Shown here in pieces: positions 14,461-22,875 of a stretch of 30,281 bases of DNA. A program made the translations under genes and the position numbers. Every line of letters begins with the position of its first letter. Position 1 is the stretch's first letter. Source of the DNA: JAPOPJ01 sp964538885 (GTDB lineage Archaea > Thermoproteota > Nitrososphaeria > Nitrososphaerales > Nitrosopumilaceae); contig CAZIHR010000066.1 in assembly GCA_964538885.1 (NCBI GenBank), forward strand, positions 1 through 30,281, given 5' to 3'. Below the pieces are notes generated by a model that had not been told where the DNA came from, ran no database searches, and was given only the letters and a program-made list of their open reading frames with translations.

Positions 14461-16586
14461 CGTTCATTCTTGCGCAGCTCTGCCTTTATGTTGTTTGCAA
14501 GTACAATGCCAATTTTGTCTATTCGGGATAATCGTTCCACGGGAATTTCTGCCAAATCACTGCGATTTTTTATCCCATTATTATATAGGATTCTGGCTCT
14601 GATGCGGCCTATGCCTTTTATCCGTACCAGATCAAGCAGCTCTTCCCGTATACCATATATGATGCGTAGTCTGAGCTGGCCAAGCTCCTCAAGCAGATCT
14701 TCCCTCTTGATAACCCTTGCAATCTCCCGCAGGCAGTAGGCAAGCCTTTCTCCGGACTCGACCATCCTGTGCATGTCTCCTGATTCGATCCCCAGTGTAT
14801 CTGACAGGTACAATTCTGAGTATTCGTTAATCCACGATTCTAGTGCGAGTAGACTTCTTGAGCAGCCATGTTCTAAAACGGGTTCTAGCATCTCGGCAGC
14901 TTTGTTCTCGATCACCAGATTGGCAATATTATAGTCCTTGTTTCTTAGAGAAAATCTGGGGAAAAATTCTTCACAGGTTGAGATAAGATGCAGAAATCCA
15001 AATGTGTGCCTACGTTTCTTGGAGGTGTGCTCTATGGCATGCCTAAAATCAGCCGCGGTGCGCGGATCTATATAGAGCATTGATGTCTTTTGACCCAATT
15101 TAGTTGCTGTATGGCGCTCGTCTTTTATCACTATCATATCTTTTCTGGCCAAAAATTGTAGTGACATGTCTATTGCAAACTTTATGGAAGATTTGGTGGA
15201 TTGCATTCCGCCCAACGTATGTAGGAAAAATCCCTGTATGTCCTTCGTCTTTATGTCGGGCCTAGTGACAATGACACTCAACACATGAGTTCGTAGTGAG
15301 ATCTCATCAGTTATCTTGGATTCGATCGACTCTGGTTCTCCATTGATATATACGTCTGTAATATCTTCGGCACTTTCATTCCCCACAGTTATTGCCTCGC
15401 CGCGGTCGTCAAATTGCGGCCGTCCAGCTCGCCCACATAGTTGCTTGTATTCAAGTATGCTGATAGGTTTGTTTATGCCAAGCTTTGGATCATATCTCTT
15501 GACACTAGAGATGATGACTCGCCGCGCAGGCAAATTCACCCCTGCTGCAAGTGTGGGTGTGGATGTCAATAGTTTGATGGCGCCTCTTCTAAATTCAGTC
15601 TCAATTGCCTGTCTGCAATTCTGGTTAAGTCCTGCGTGGTGAAATGCAACTCCCTTGTTTATAAGAAATGCAAGTGTCTTTACAAGACTGGTCTGTTCAT
15701 TATCGACCAGGATTTTTTTTGAGATTTTTTCTAGTTCTGTAATGTCATTTCTTTGCAAGTGCTTTACGACTACATCTGCTGCTTTGGTTGCTAGTGCTTT
15801 AGAACGGGCCCTCGTCTCTGCAAATATGAGGGACTGGCCTCCATCAATTACGGACTGCACGCCCAAATCAACTGCCGACCCGCGTATACTGCTCTTAAAT
15901 TTGAATGTGGTTCCATCATCCATCATTACGGTACCTGTATCGCTTACGCCCTCTGATAGTGGAACTGGTCTCCAGTCACTCTTGATCAACTTACACCCAA
16001 GCCAGTCTGCAATGTCTCTTGCGTTTGTAATTGTGGCACTGAGGCCCACAATCTGAGGCCCTGCATCCAATAGTTTCAGTCGTGTCAGTACCATCTCAAG
16101 TGTGGCACCGCGGGAATCGTCTCCTATGAGATGAATCTCGTCTGCTATAACAAGTCCTATATCGTCGATCCAATCTACTCCGTGTCGAATTATTGAATCC
16201 ATTTTTTCATTGGTCAGAATCAACACGTTACTGTTTGCCAAGTTTTTTCCAGAGTTATCAAAATCTCCAGTGGACATTGCTACTTGGATCTTTCTTCCAA
16301 AATTCATCTTCTCCAATTTTTTGAACTCTGTCAGCTTTTCAGCTGCTAGGGCGCGCAGGGGACTTAGGTATATGATCTTGCCACTATTTTTTGACAGATA
16401 GCTGATCATGGCCATGATAGCTATCAGAGTCTTGCCACTTGCGGTGGGGGCAGAGACAAGCAGGCTTGTACCTTCAAGTAATCCCTCACGTATGCAGTCA
16501 GATTGTGGAGGGTACAACTGCGTGAATCCCTCAGAGTCAAGGTATTCACTAACAGGCTTTGTGATCTTGTGTTCTCTTAATCTCAC
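14457..16586 (-). CDS. Hel308-type DNA helicase
   Basis: Superfamily 2 helicase (709 residues) of the archaeal Hel308/Ski2-like group, which unwinds lagging-strand forks and recombination intermediates. Visible motifs in order: Q-motif region LYPPQSD, motif I APTASGKT at about residue 46, motif II DEIH at about 148, motif III GLSAT, motif IV-V TPTLAAGVNLPAR, and motif VI QLCGRAGRP at about 383. The C-terminus has a helix-hairpin-helix-like region (LVRIKGIGRIRARILYNNGI) as in Hel308 domain 4-5. The GTG start at 16586 has a TATA box about 33 bases upstream. First gene of a three-gene operon. Confidence 0.9.
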   Translation of the reverse strand: MRLREHKITKPVSEYLDSEGFTQLYPPQSDCIREGLLEGTSLLVSAPTASGKTLIAIMAMISYLSKNSGKIIYLSPLRALAAEKLTEFKKLEKMNFGRKIQVAMSTGDFDNSGKNLANSNVLILTNEKMDSIIRHGVDWIDDIGLVIADEIHLIGDDSRGATLEMVLTRLKLLDAGPQIVGLSATITNARDIADWLGCKLIKSDWRPVPLSEGVSDTGTVMMDDGTTFKFKSSIRGSAVDLGVQSVIDGGQSLIFAETRARSKALATKAADVVVKHLQRNDITELEKISKKILVDNEQTSLVKTLAFLINKGVAFHHAGLNQNCRQAIETEFRRGAIKLLTSTPTLAAGVNLPARRVIISSVKRYDPKLGINKPISILEYKQLCGRAGRPQFDDRGEAITVGNESAEDITDVYINGEPESIESKITDEISLRTHVLSVIVTRPDIKTKDIQGFFLHTLGGMQSTKSSIKFAIDMSLQFLARKDMIVIKDERHTATKLGQKTSMLYIDPRTAADFRHAIEHTSKKRRHTFGFLHLISTCEEFFPRFSLRNKDYNIANLVIENKAAEMLEPVLEHGCSRSLLALESWINEYSELYLSDTLGIESGDMHRMVESGERLAYCLREIARVIKREDLLEELGQLRLRIIYGIREELLDLVRIKGIGRIRARILYNNGIKNRSDLAEIPVERLSRIDKIGIVLANNIKAELRKNER

Positions 16587-16614
16587 GTTCGGTCACATTG
16601 TGTGGATTGTGATT

Positions 16615-16622
16615 CATAAATA
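16615..16622 (-). promoter_or_regulatory. TATA box of the helicase operon
   Basis: Minus-strand TATTTATG is centred about 33 bases before the GTG at 16586, supporting that start codon. Confidence 0.45.
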
Positions 16623-16752
16623 GACGCTTCGCCTTGAATTTCCATATATTGGTCACTTGTAGGTTTTTTGGAAGGGTACAATACAACTTGTCAGTGAGGC
16701 ACTGTCTTGTGGGGCATCTTTTTCTAGGGTGCGTTGTCCAAGTTTTCACTGT

Positions 16753-16776
16753 ATGATGAATGCTTTTATTCATCAT
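16753..16776. repeat. inverted repeat (hairpin)
   Basis: ATGATGAAT at 16753-16761 is matched exactly by ATTCATCAT at 16768-16776 with six bases (GCTTTT) between. It lies between divergent genes, so it is not an obvious terminator for either. It may belong to a small RNA or be an operator. Confidence 0.6.
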
Positions 16777-16934
16777 TATAGAGTTCAGGCTCTTTGTTAG
16801 TTGCGTCTATGTTTTATTGTTATTTTTTTTGAATATCTATCTTGGCATCTTGCTCTAATTTTCTAAGATACAGGTCATTATGATAGTCAAAGTTCGGCTC
16901 TGTGCTCAACGTGTATGCAATCGTTTCTGTAAAT

Positions 16935-16944
16935 GATTAATATT
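16935..16944 (+). promoter_or_regulatory. TATA box of purU
   Basis: GATTAATATT is centred 30 bases before ATG 16970 and overlaps the earlier TTG (16943), so it argues for 16970 as the purU start. Confidence 0.55.
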
Positions 16945-16969
16945 GAGAAAAGCCCGAGTTAAATTGGCC

Positions 16970-17818
16970 ATGAAAAAAAAAACTGTCGGTATTACAGTGG
17001 TGGGAAAGGACCGGGAAGGTATTGTGGCCGCCTTTACAAATTTTGTATTTGAAAAACACGGAAACATTGAAAAGATAAACCAGAATGTAATTAAGGGTCT
17101 GTTTGGAATGTATCTTGAAGTATCATTTACACAAAAACGCGACATGGAAAAACTTGATTCGCAAATTCAAAATCTAGCAGCAAAGATGGAGATGGATGTG
17201 AGTACCAACCACGAGACCAACTCACAGAAAAACATCGCAATATTTGTGACCCGAGAACCGGGATGTCTGAAGGCAATACTTGACGCATCAAAAAAGAAGA
17301 CGCTGAAGGGTCACATCTCAGTTGTGATTGGAACCGAAAAGACTCTAGAGCCTATTGCAAAGAAGGCGGGGGTGCCATTTGTAATGGTGGACAAGAGAGA
17401 CCAAGAAGATGCAGAAGACGAGCTCATCCAAATTTGCAACAAATACAGGATTGACCTGATTGTTCTTGCACGATATATGAGGATACTCAGCCCGAACTTT
17501 GTTTGGCGATACCCTTATAGAATTATCAACATACACCCGTCACTGCTTCCTGCCTTTCCTGGTGCACTTGCATATGCGCAGGCATATGAAAGAGGGACAA
17601 AAATTGTCGGTGTCACATCCCACTATGTAACTGAGAATCTGGATCAGGGACCGATAATTCTACAGGACTCGTTCAAGGTAGATCCCAACTACACTCTAGA
17701 CAAGATAAGGACTAGAGGACAAAAGTTGGAAGCCGACACACTCCTCAAGGCCACTAAGATGCATCTGGAAAATAAGCTTGACGTACGTTGGAGAAAGGTG
17801 CACATTCGATCTGGGTGA
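16970..17818 (+). CDS. purU: formyltetrahydrofolate deformylase
   Basis: PurU (282 residues) hydrolyses 10-formyl-tetrahydrofolate to formate and tetrahydrofolate, or acts on a related C1 carrier. The N-terminal ACT domain starts VGITVVGKDREGIVAAF. The C-terminal formyltransferase domain has the catalytic block NIHPSLLPAFPGA with Asn and His, and the catalytic Asp in ENLDQGPII, plus VTSHYV. The frame continues to a TTG at 16943, but ATG 16970 gives the family length and has a TATA box 30 bases upstream. It is followed after seven bases by a creatininase-family gene, so the two probably share a transcript. Formate handling in both would link them. Confidence 0.9.
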   Translation: MKKKTVGITVVGKDREGIVAAFTNFVFEKHGNIEKINQNVIKGLFGMYLEVSFTQKRDMEKLDSQIQNLAAKMEMDVSTNHETNSQKNIAIFVTREPGCLKAILDASKKKTLKGHISVVIGTEKTLEPIAKKAGVPFVMVDKRDQEDAEDELIQICNKYRIDLIVLARYMRILSPNFVWRYPYRIINIHPSLLPAFPGALAYAQAYERGTKIVGVTSHYVTENLDQGPIILQDSFKVDPNYTLDKIRTRGQKLEADTLLKATKMHLENKLDVRWRKVHIRSG

Positions 17819-17825
17819 ACCCTAG

Positions 17826-18548
17826 TTGCCACTTATTAAAACACAATTGGATCCCGTACTGCGAGGTATTATAGCAGAAATGAAACCGGCTGCCGTGATT
17901 CCGGTGGGCTCCATTGAACAGCACGGACCTCATCTGCCTATTTCTACTGATTCAGATATAGTTTCCGCGGTGTCTAAATTACTTGCAGAGGCGATGGGGT
18001 TATGGGTCCTGCCAACCATCAACTATGGTGTATCTTTTGAGCATGCACCATTTTTTCAACTGAGCGTGAGGAAATCGACACTACGTACAACACTGGTAGA
18101 CCTGTGTGCCTCATTGATGAAAAATGACATAGGAACCGTCTTTATAATTAATGGCCATCATGGGAACTGTGATGCCATAAGAGACCTAGATGTCAAGCTA
18201 AAGGCAACTACAAGAGAGATGCCACGCATACATGTATTTTCGTATTGGCATTTTTTGCAAGAAAAGTTTGATCATGCAGGGCTTGTAGAGACCTCTCTCA
18301 TGCTTGCCATCTCAAAAAACGTAAGGATGAAACTTGCGCAAAAGGGATTGGTTACAGAAGGAATGAACAAAAAACAGATAGAGACATTGGGCCGACTTGC
18401 GTCAAAATCATTCCCAAAAGCTACCGGGAATGGTGTATGGGGCGATCCCACCAAGGCTACAAAGAAACATGGACTAGATTTACTCTCCCAGATTGTTGAA
18501 AACATGCAAAAAAAGTGTCAAACTTGCCTTACAGGTAATGGCGTATAG
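17826..18548 (+). CDS. creatininase-family amidohydrolase, possibly ArfB-like
   Basis: Metal-dependent amidohydrolase (240 residues) of the creatininase family. Metal ligands are visible in GSIEQHGPHLPISTDSD (Glu, His and Asp) and in INGHHGN, with a further Glu in LVETSLML. In archaea a member of this family, ArfB, removes formate from a formamido-pyrimidine in riboflavin and F420 synthesis. The upstream formate-releasing PurU makes a deformylase role attractive, but MftE-like or other substrates cannot be excluded. TTG start at 17826, seven bases after the purU stop; no ATG is closer to the first conserved block. Confidence 0.72.
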   Translation: MPLIKTQLDPVLRGIIAEMKPAAVIPVGSIEQHGPHLPISTDSDIVSAVSKLLAEAMGLWVLPTINYGVSFEHAPFFQLSVRKSTLRTTLVDLCASLMKNDIGTVFIINGHHGNCDAIRDLDVKLKATTREMPRIHVFSYWHFLQEKFDHAGLVETSLMLAISKNVRMKLAQKGLVTEGMNKKQIETLGRLASKSFPKATGNGVWGDPTKATKKHGLDLLSQIVENMQKKCQTCLTGNGV

Positions 18549-18560
18549 TTTCACCAATGA

Positions 18561-18571
18561 AATTTTAATAT
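18561..18571 (+). promoter_or_regulatory. TATA box of the LSm-L37e operon
   Basis: AATTTTAATAT is centred about 39 bases before ATG 18606, leaving room for a short leader of about 12 bases, longer than in neighbouring genes. Confidence 0.45.
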
Positions 18572-18605
18572 AATCCCCTATTATCAAAGACAATAAGTGA
18601 TATAG

Positions 18606-18842
18606 ATGTCAGTTGATATGGCAGTAAAGGTACTTGATGAGAGCATCAACCAAATTGTATTGATAAAGCTCAAGGGAAACAAGACAATTCGCGGCAATTT
18701 GCTTGGTTTTGATCAGCATATGAATCTGCTACTCGATTCTTCAGAAGAGATCCCTTCTGAAGGCGATTCTAAGGATCTGGGGACCATTGTGGTACGAGGA
18801 GATAATGTAGTCATGATCTCTCCTCCACCGGCACAAAACTAG
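18606..18842 (+). CDS. LSm/Sm-like archaeal RNA-binding protein
   Basis: Archaeal Sm-like protein (78 residues), forming a ring that binds U-rich RNA. The Sm1 motif is visible (VLIKLKGNKTIRGNLLGFDQHMNLLLDSSEEI), and Sm2 as GTIVVRGDNVVMIS. Length and layout are those of archaeal LSm. Ten bases after its stop begins the L37e gene, a classic archaeal pairing. Confidence 0.93.
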   Translation: MSVDMAVKVLDESINQIVLIKLKGNKTIRGNLLGFDQHMNLLLDSSEEIPSEGDSKDLGTIVVRGDNVVMISPPPAQN

Positions 18843-18852
18843 GTGGTATGAG

Positions 18853-19020
18853 ATGACCAAAGGCACCACATCGATGGGTGGATTTACAAAGAAAAAAGTT
18901 CACATAAGATGTCGTAGATGTGGCAACAACTCACTCCACAAGAGGCATCACCGATGTGCTAGTTGCGGCTTTCCAGATGCAAAACGAAGAAAATACTCGT
19001 GGATCAAATGGTATACGTAG
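18853..19020 (+). CDS. rpl37e: ribosomal protein L37e
   Basis: 55-residue protein of the large ribosomal subunit. It starts MTKGTTSMGGFTKKKVHIRC and has two Cys-x2-Cys pairs (CRRCG and CASCGF) forming the zinc site, with a basic, aromatic end (KYSWIKWYT). It is short for automatic gene callers, but the match is clear. It sits between the LSm gene and a hypothetical gene that begins on the very next base after its TAG. Confidence 0.93.
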   Translation: MTKGTTSMGGFTKKKVHIRCRRCGNNSLHKRHHRCASCGFPDAKRRKYSWIKWYT

Positions 19021-20022
19021 ATGCAAGAAATTGCCCTTCTTCTCAGCTCATTGGCAGGTGTTGCTACAGCTGCTGTAGTGAAAAAAATACCAAGAGGTAG
19101 ACAACAGCTTCTCAGTCTTGGTGCTAGTTCCCACATTAGAAAGCAGATCGACTCGTTGAAAATTGAAAAGGACATACTAACAAAGACCATTACACAGCTG
19201 TACCAGACCGACGAGTATCCAAAGATCTATCGCAGCAAGTTGCTTTCCCAGTATCAGCATCAACTAGGAATGATTTTAGCTAAATTAGAAAAACTTGAAC
19301 AAGCAAGCAGGCATCCAGATCTAGGACCTGTGGGTGACGGATTAATTACTTTGATGGATCAAAAGCTGTCAAGATTAGATGATCGACTGTACGAGCTCTC
19401 CTCACGGATAGCAGTTGCCGGGGACACACAAAGAACAAAGAACATCAAAAAGTCTGCGGCAGTACCAGAGACCAGAAAAATTGCCCCCGAGCACAAGTTT
19501 GACTTTGAAAAGCCGATTCGTACAACGGACGATACTGAAGCATCGCGTCAGTCATTTGAGTTGACTACGTTGACAGCACATTCTTTAAAGAAGCCAAGGT
19601 TTCAACTACAAGAAAAGCCTACTGTTATGAAACCAGTGACTCCTAAGATGAACCAAAATACCATATCTGATGTACCTGAACAGGAAAAGCATATTGCTCT
19701 AAAACCTGCAATTACAAAAACCACAGAGTCACCCTCATCACGACTGACAAAGGATGTAGCGATTGCCCCCCCTGTAGATACATCAACATCTGTCACAGAT
19801 GAAGTACTGCCTAGTGCTGACCCTACTAGTCAGTCCTCCAAGGAATCAATTTCTACAAACGTTACTACATCAGATACGAACAAGCTGCTCCCTGATGCAG
19901 AAACCCAAAAATCTGATACTACACTAGATGATGATCTTGACGCTGATTTAGACGAGCTTGCCAAGATTAAGGGCGACATACAGAAAGTCATGTCTAAGAT
20001 TGATCAGACAGAGGTAGAATAG
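19021..20022 (+). CDS. hypothetical membrane-tethered coiled-coil protein
   Basis: Not recognised. The 333-residue protein starts with a hydrophobic stretch (IALLLSSLAGVATAAVV) that could be a membrane anchor or uncleaved signal. Next is a charged, helical region with coiled-coil character at about residues 38-80, then a shorter helical part to about 130. From about 145 to 300 it is rich in T, S, P, K and E and looks disordered, ending in an acidic helix with LDDDLDADLDELAKI. ATG at 19021 is immediately after the L37e stop, and rpiA begins two bases after its own stop, so it is locked in a ribosomal/RNA operon. The position suggests a role in envelope or cell organisation controlled with growth, but this is speculative. 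Confidence 0.8.
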   Translation: MQEIALLLSSLAGVATAAVVKKIPRGRQQLLSLGASSHIRKQIDSLKIEKDILTKTITQLYQTDEYPKIYRSKLLSQYQHQLGMILAKLEKLEQASRHPDLGPVGDGLITLMDQKLSRLDDRLYELSSRIAVAGDTQRTKNIKKSAAVPETRKIAPEHKFDFEKPIRTTDDTEASRQSFELTTLTAHSLKKPRFQLQEKPTVMKPVTPKMNQNTISDVPEQEKHIALKPAITKTTESPSSRLTKDVAIAPPVDTSTSVTDEVLPSADPTSQSSKESISTNVTTSDTNKLLPDAETQKSDTTLDDDLDADLDELAKIKGDIQKVMSKIDQTEVE

Positions 20023-20024
20023 TT

Positions 20025-20699
20025 GTGTCCCACATTAATGCTATTGAAGCATTGCATTCTGATGTGTTGGGGCTTGTAAGAGATGGCAGTATAGTTGGAC
20101 TAGGTAGCGGTAGGGCCGCAAGTGCATTGGTAAGATCACTGGCACGGCTTGTCAAGGAAAAAAACTACAAAATCCACGGAATCCCAACATCGATGCAGAT
20201 CAAGCTTGTTGCAGAAGAGGAGGGGCTTCATTTGGTCGGAGCAGACCAAGTAAGCCATATTGATGTCGTGTTTGATGGTGCAGACCAAATTGATTCGAAA
20301 AGATATGTCATCAAGGGAGGAGGTGGGGCACTATTACTAGAAAATATATTGTTTAATCTCGCCAAAAAGGTGGTGGTCATAGCTGACATGACCAAGTTTG
20401 TAAAAAACTTCACCATGGCAGTGCCAGTAGAAATTCACCCCCAAGCACGCAAGGTAGTGGGACACTCGATAACACGTCTGGGAGGAAAGCCAGAACTGCG
20501 TCTGCTGGATCGGGGCTATCCGTTATTTACAGAAAACGGGAACATGATTCTTGACTGTGACTTTGGCACAATAGAAAAACCAAGTACATTAACACGAGCA
20601 ATCAAGCAGATTCCAGGCGTCATGGAGTCAGGAATATTCCTTAAAAGGCCCGATATCATATATAGGACAAAACCGAACGGAAAATTTGATTTCTTTTGA
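20025..20699 (+). CDS. rpiA: ribose-5-phosphate isomerase A
   Basis: RpiA (224 residues, family length) interconverts ribose 5-phosphate and ribulose 5-phosphate. Visible blocks: GLGSGRAASALV (phosphate binding), GIPTSMQIKLVAEEEG, the active-site FDGADQID at about residue 82, and KGGGGALLLENIL at about 97. GTG start at 20025, two bases after the previous stop; it ends the LSm-L37e operon. In an autotroph using the hydroxypropionate/hydroxybutyrate cycle it would supply pentoses for nucleotides. Confidence 0.93.
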   Translation: MSHINAIEALHSDVLGLVRDGSIVGLGSGRAASALVRSLARLVKEKNYKIHGIPTSMQIKLVAEEEGLHLVGADQVSHIDVVFDGADQIDSKRYVIKGGGGALLLENILFNLAKKVVVIADMTKFVKNFTMAVPVEIHPQARKVVGHSITRLGGKPELRLLDRGYPLFTENGNMILDCDFGTIEKPSTLTRAIKQIPGVMESGIFLKRPDIIYRTKPNGKFDFF

Positions 20700-20841
20700 T
20701 GAACCATATTTCCTACTATGATGGTTTGTTGTATGGGTCTTGCCATGTCTGCCTGAGTAAGAAGATTGGTTCAGCATGTCGAGTATGGATTCACTGTAAT
20801 GTGACAAGCAACATAGTACTCATTTAGACCTCGCTTTTTCC

Positions 20842-20871
20842 ATGCAAGTATATTTGAGAATATACATGCAT
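20842..20871. terminator. long hairpin between convergent genes
   Basis: ATGCA-A-GTATATT at 20842-20854 pairs with AATATAC-A-TGCAT at 20859-20871 around a four-base TGAG loop: 12 pairs with one A-A mismatch. It lies between rpiA (plus) and the radical SAM gene (minus), which converge, so it may act as a bidirectional terminator or as a structured 3' end. A weaker stem also follows the rpiA stop at about 20699-20726 (AACCAT/ATGGTT). Confidence 0.5.
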
Positions 20872-20902
20872 ATTTGTTTCTGGCAATAAATAAGCGATAC
20901 GG

Positions 20903-21784
20903 CTAAAACCCACGTAGTCCTTGTGGGCGCATAATCTCGGGATGCTCCCTCATCCATTCTATCTTTGTAAGCATCTCTTGTTTGTCCTGCGGAAACGTGC
21001 CTTTGATTGTGTAGGCATTTGAGCCGTGATTTGCTCTGAATATTATTTCATTATCTACATCAATCTGTTTAATTAGATTGTATAGTTCATCTAGTGACTC
21101 GTCGTCACTTATTATATGAAATGGTTCTTTAAATTTAGTTAGAAATTCCTCTTTTATGCCGTTTTCAAGATATAGTGTCAGTGCACCCACATAGTGAGGC
21201 GCGCATGCATTGATTACTTTGGCTGTACCGCTGATGTGATCTTCTGAATATGTCTTACCACCAAGCCCCAAAATAATCATACATGACATGATATATCCTG
21301 CTTCTTTTGCCTTTTTTACTGACTTTATTATGGTCTTGGCGGTGGCCCCCTTTGTGACTTTCTTCAAGATAATATCTGATCCAGTTTCTATTCCCAAGTA
21401 GAACATGTCTAGTCCTGCATCATTTAGTCTCTTTAGCTCGTCGGGGGACTTTTTCAGTATGTTCATGGGCATTGCATAACACGAGATTCGTTCTAGTTTG
21501 GAAAATTTCTCTTTGATGTATACTAGTATACTTTCTAGATATGTTGCATCTAGATTCAGTGCGTCACCGTCTGCCAAGAATATTCTTCTTGTATCAGGCA
21601 AGTTGGCTGCCATGAGGTCGATCTCCTTTCTTACTTCCTCCCATGACCGCTCAGAATATTCTTTTGATCTATACATATCACAAAATGAGCATTCGTTAAA
21701 AGAGCATCCCAACGTCACCTGAAATATCAACGAACGCGCCTCTGAAGGAGGTCTGTATAGTGGGGCATCATAACTTAACATCAT
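20903..21784 (-). CDS. radical SAM enzyme, substrate unknown
   Basis: Radical S-adenosylmethionine protein (293 residues). The cluster cysteines are C27, C32 and C35 in TLGCSFNECSFCDMYR, a C-x4-C-x2-C variant of the usual C-x3-C-x2-C that I recall from a related group of small radical SAM proteins. Later blocks fit the TIM-barrel: FLADGDAL, LGIETGSD and ILGLGG. No B12 domain or extra cluster motif is seen. The frame reaches TTG 21790, but ATG 21784 is better supported by a TATA box about 31 bases upstream. Transcribed alone. Function not assigned. Confidence 0.85.
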   Translation of the reverse strand: MMLSYDAPLYRPPSEARSLIFQVTLGCSFNECSFCDMYRSKEYSERSWEEVRKEIDLMAANLPDTRRIFLADGDALNLDATYLESILVYIKEKFSKLERISCYAMPMNILKKSPDELKRLNDAGLDMFYLGIETGSDIILKKVTKGATAKTIIKSVKKAKEAGYIMSCMIILGLGGKTYSEDHISGTAKVINACAPHYVGALTLYLENGIKEEFLTKFKEPFHIISDDESLDELYNLIKQIDVDNEIIFRANHGSNAYTIKGTFPQDKQEMLTKIEWMREHPEIMRPQGLRGF

Positions 21785-21809
21785 TTCCAAAGCTGGTACG
21801 CATCTATGT

Positions 21810-21820
21810 TTTTTATACTT
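21810..21820 (-). promoter_or_regulatory. TATA box of the radical SAM gene
   Basis: Minus-strand AAGTATAAAAA is centred about 31 bases before ATG 21784, a strong archaeal TATA box. Confidence 0.6.
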
Positions 21821-21993
21821 TCAAATTTGCTTCCCGTACAACTCACAATTTGCAGAAAATCAGTTGACCATTAAATTTCTCTAATATATTGGGGCGCAAA
21901 GCCACTCCATCAAACTACAAATGATCTGCCGGTAAGCTGTCAAGATCAAACGCATAATACCTTTTAGTGGTGTTGTCATGGAAAACCATACAC

Positions 21994-22296
21994 ATGGCCA
22001 ATGATCCCGACGCAAAACGGCTATTGTGGTTTGTCTTTGCAGGTTCACGCGGAGGATTAAATCGACTGAAAATTATCTCCAAATTAAAGGAAATGCCACT
22101 TAACACCAACCAGTTGGCAAATGAGCTGAATCTAGACTACAAGGCAATACAGCATCATATCCGGGTTCTTGAAAAAAACAACATGGTTGCAAAAGCTGGA
22201 GAAAAATATGGCGTGACTTACTTTATCTCTACATATTTGGAAGTTCACTTGGATTCACTTGAGGAGATCATGGCAAAATTGGACAAAAGTAAATAA
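21994..22296 (+). CDS. winged-helix transcription regulator (ArsR-like)
   Basis: Small DNA-binding protein (100 residues from ATG 21994). The helix-turn-helix is LNTNQLANELNLDYKAIQHHIRVLEKNNMV, typical of ArsR-like winged helices, followed by a wing (GVTYFIST) and a C-terminal helix likely used for dimerisation. It contains no cysteines, so it is not a cysteine-based metal sensor. The frame begins at GTG 21967, but ATG 21994 is the usual start for this type. It is followed after 25 bases by a small membrane protein, a pairing common in archaea, so it may regulate or be regulated by that partner. Confidence 0.8.
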   Translation: MANDPDAKRLLWFVFAGSRGGLNRLKIISKLKEMPLNTNQLANELNLDYKAIQHHIRVLEKNNMVAKAGEKYGVTYFISTYLEVHLDSLEEIMAKLDKSK

Positions 22297-22321
22297 ACAC
22301 TCAGAAGGTGTTTGTGACTAA

Positions 22322-22606
22322 ATGGAGCCCACATCACTGATACTTTCTGTTGTCTCCATTGTCAATATGTGCATACTTGGAGTACTTGTCAGCATCTTTG
22401 GGAGAATGTACGGAAAGACACGAGCACAGCTACCACTAGGTTTGATAGTGGTCTCCGGCATGCTGTTTCTCCACAATGTAATAGGAGCTCTTGCATACTT
22501 TTCCATGGATGAGATCTTTTCACATGACATATTCCCATACATGTTGTCTGTGGGCATTGCAGAGCTTGTAGGACTTGTAATATTTCTGAAAATCACCCTC
22601 GACTAG
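22322..22606 (+). CDS. small membrane protein next to winged-helix regulator
   Basis: A 94-residue protein with three hydrophobic segments (about 6-26, 38-60 and 72-92), loops carrying basic residues after the first helix (GRMYGKTRAQ) and acidic residues after the second (MDEIFSHD). No catalytic motif is visible. Its size and its place behind an ArsR-like regulator resemble archaeal regulator/membrane-protein pairs of unknown function. Probably co-transcribed with the upstream gene. Confidence 0.7.
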   Translation: MEPTSLILSVVSIVNMCILGVLVSIFGRMYGKTRAQLPLGLIVVSGMLFLHNVIGALAYFSMDEIFSHDIFPYMLSVGIAELVGLVIFLKITLD

Positions 22607-22839
22607 ATTTGGTTTGTAGCTGTGTGTTTCATATATCAAATTAATATAAGACAGAAACGGAATATTTTTGTCTGCCTAGATATTTTCAGATTGGTGCATG
22701 AAGCATTTGAATATGTCGTATCAGACAGGCCGCATTCACACAATCAGATTTTTTTCAGACAATAGTTCAATATGATATTTTGTAACGCTCGTATCATTGA
22801 AAAGCATTTACACATTGGGGCTATCTTATATCGGAATTA

Positions 22840-22848
22840 CATAAATAA
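22840..22848 (+). promoter_or_regulatory. TATA box of the RNase HI gene
   Basis: CATAAATAA is centred about 31 bases before ATG 22876. Confidence 0.5.
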
Positions 22849-22875
22849 ACAACTCTGGTGTGAGGCCATACAGGT

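Larger units (their letters stand above)
16587..16969. other. divergent intergenic region between helicase and purU
   Basis: The promoters of the helicase (16615-16622) and purU (16935-16944) occupy the two ends. Between them is a strong hairpin at 16753-16776, followed by a weaker one near 16779-16793 and a T-rich run near 16810-16831. No protein gene of normal size is convincing. A small RNA is possible, but no family is recognised. Confidence 0.5.

Noticed and set aside
16549..16776. 75-residue minus-strand frame upstream of the helicase
   Set aside because: It covers the helicase promoter and start codon and has no recognisable motif.
16820..16909. 29-residue minus-strand frame (TTG start) ending in DAKIDIQKK
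   Set aside because: The composition is protein-like, but it is too short, uses a weak start and has no clear promoter; it could be a remnant but cannot be supported.
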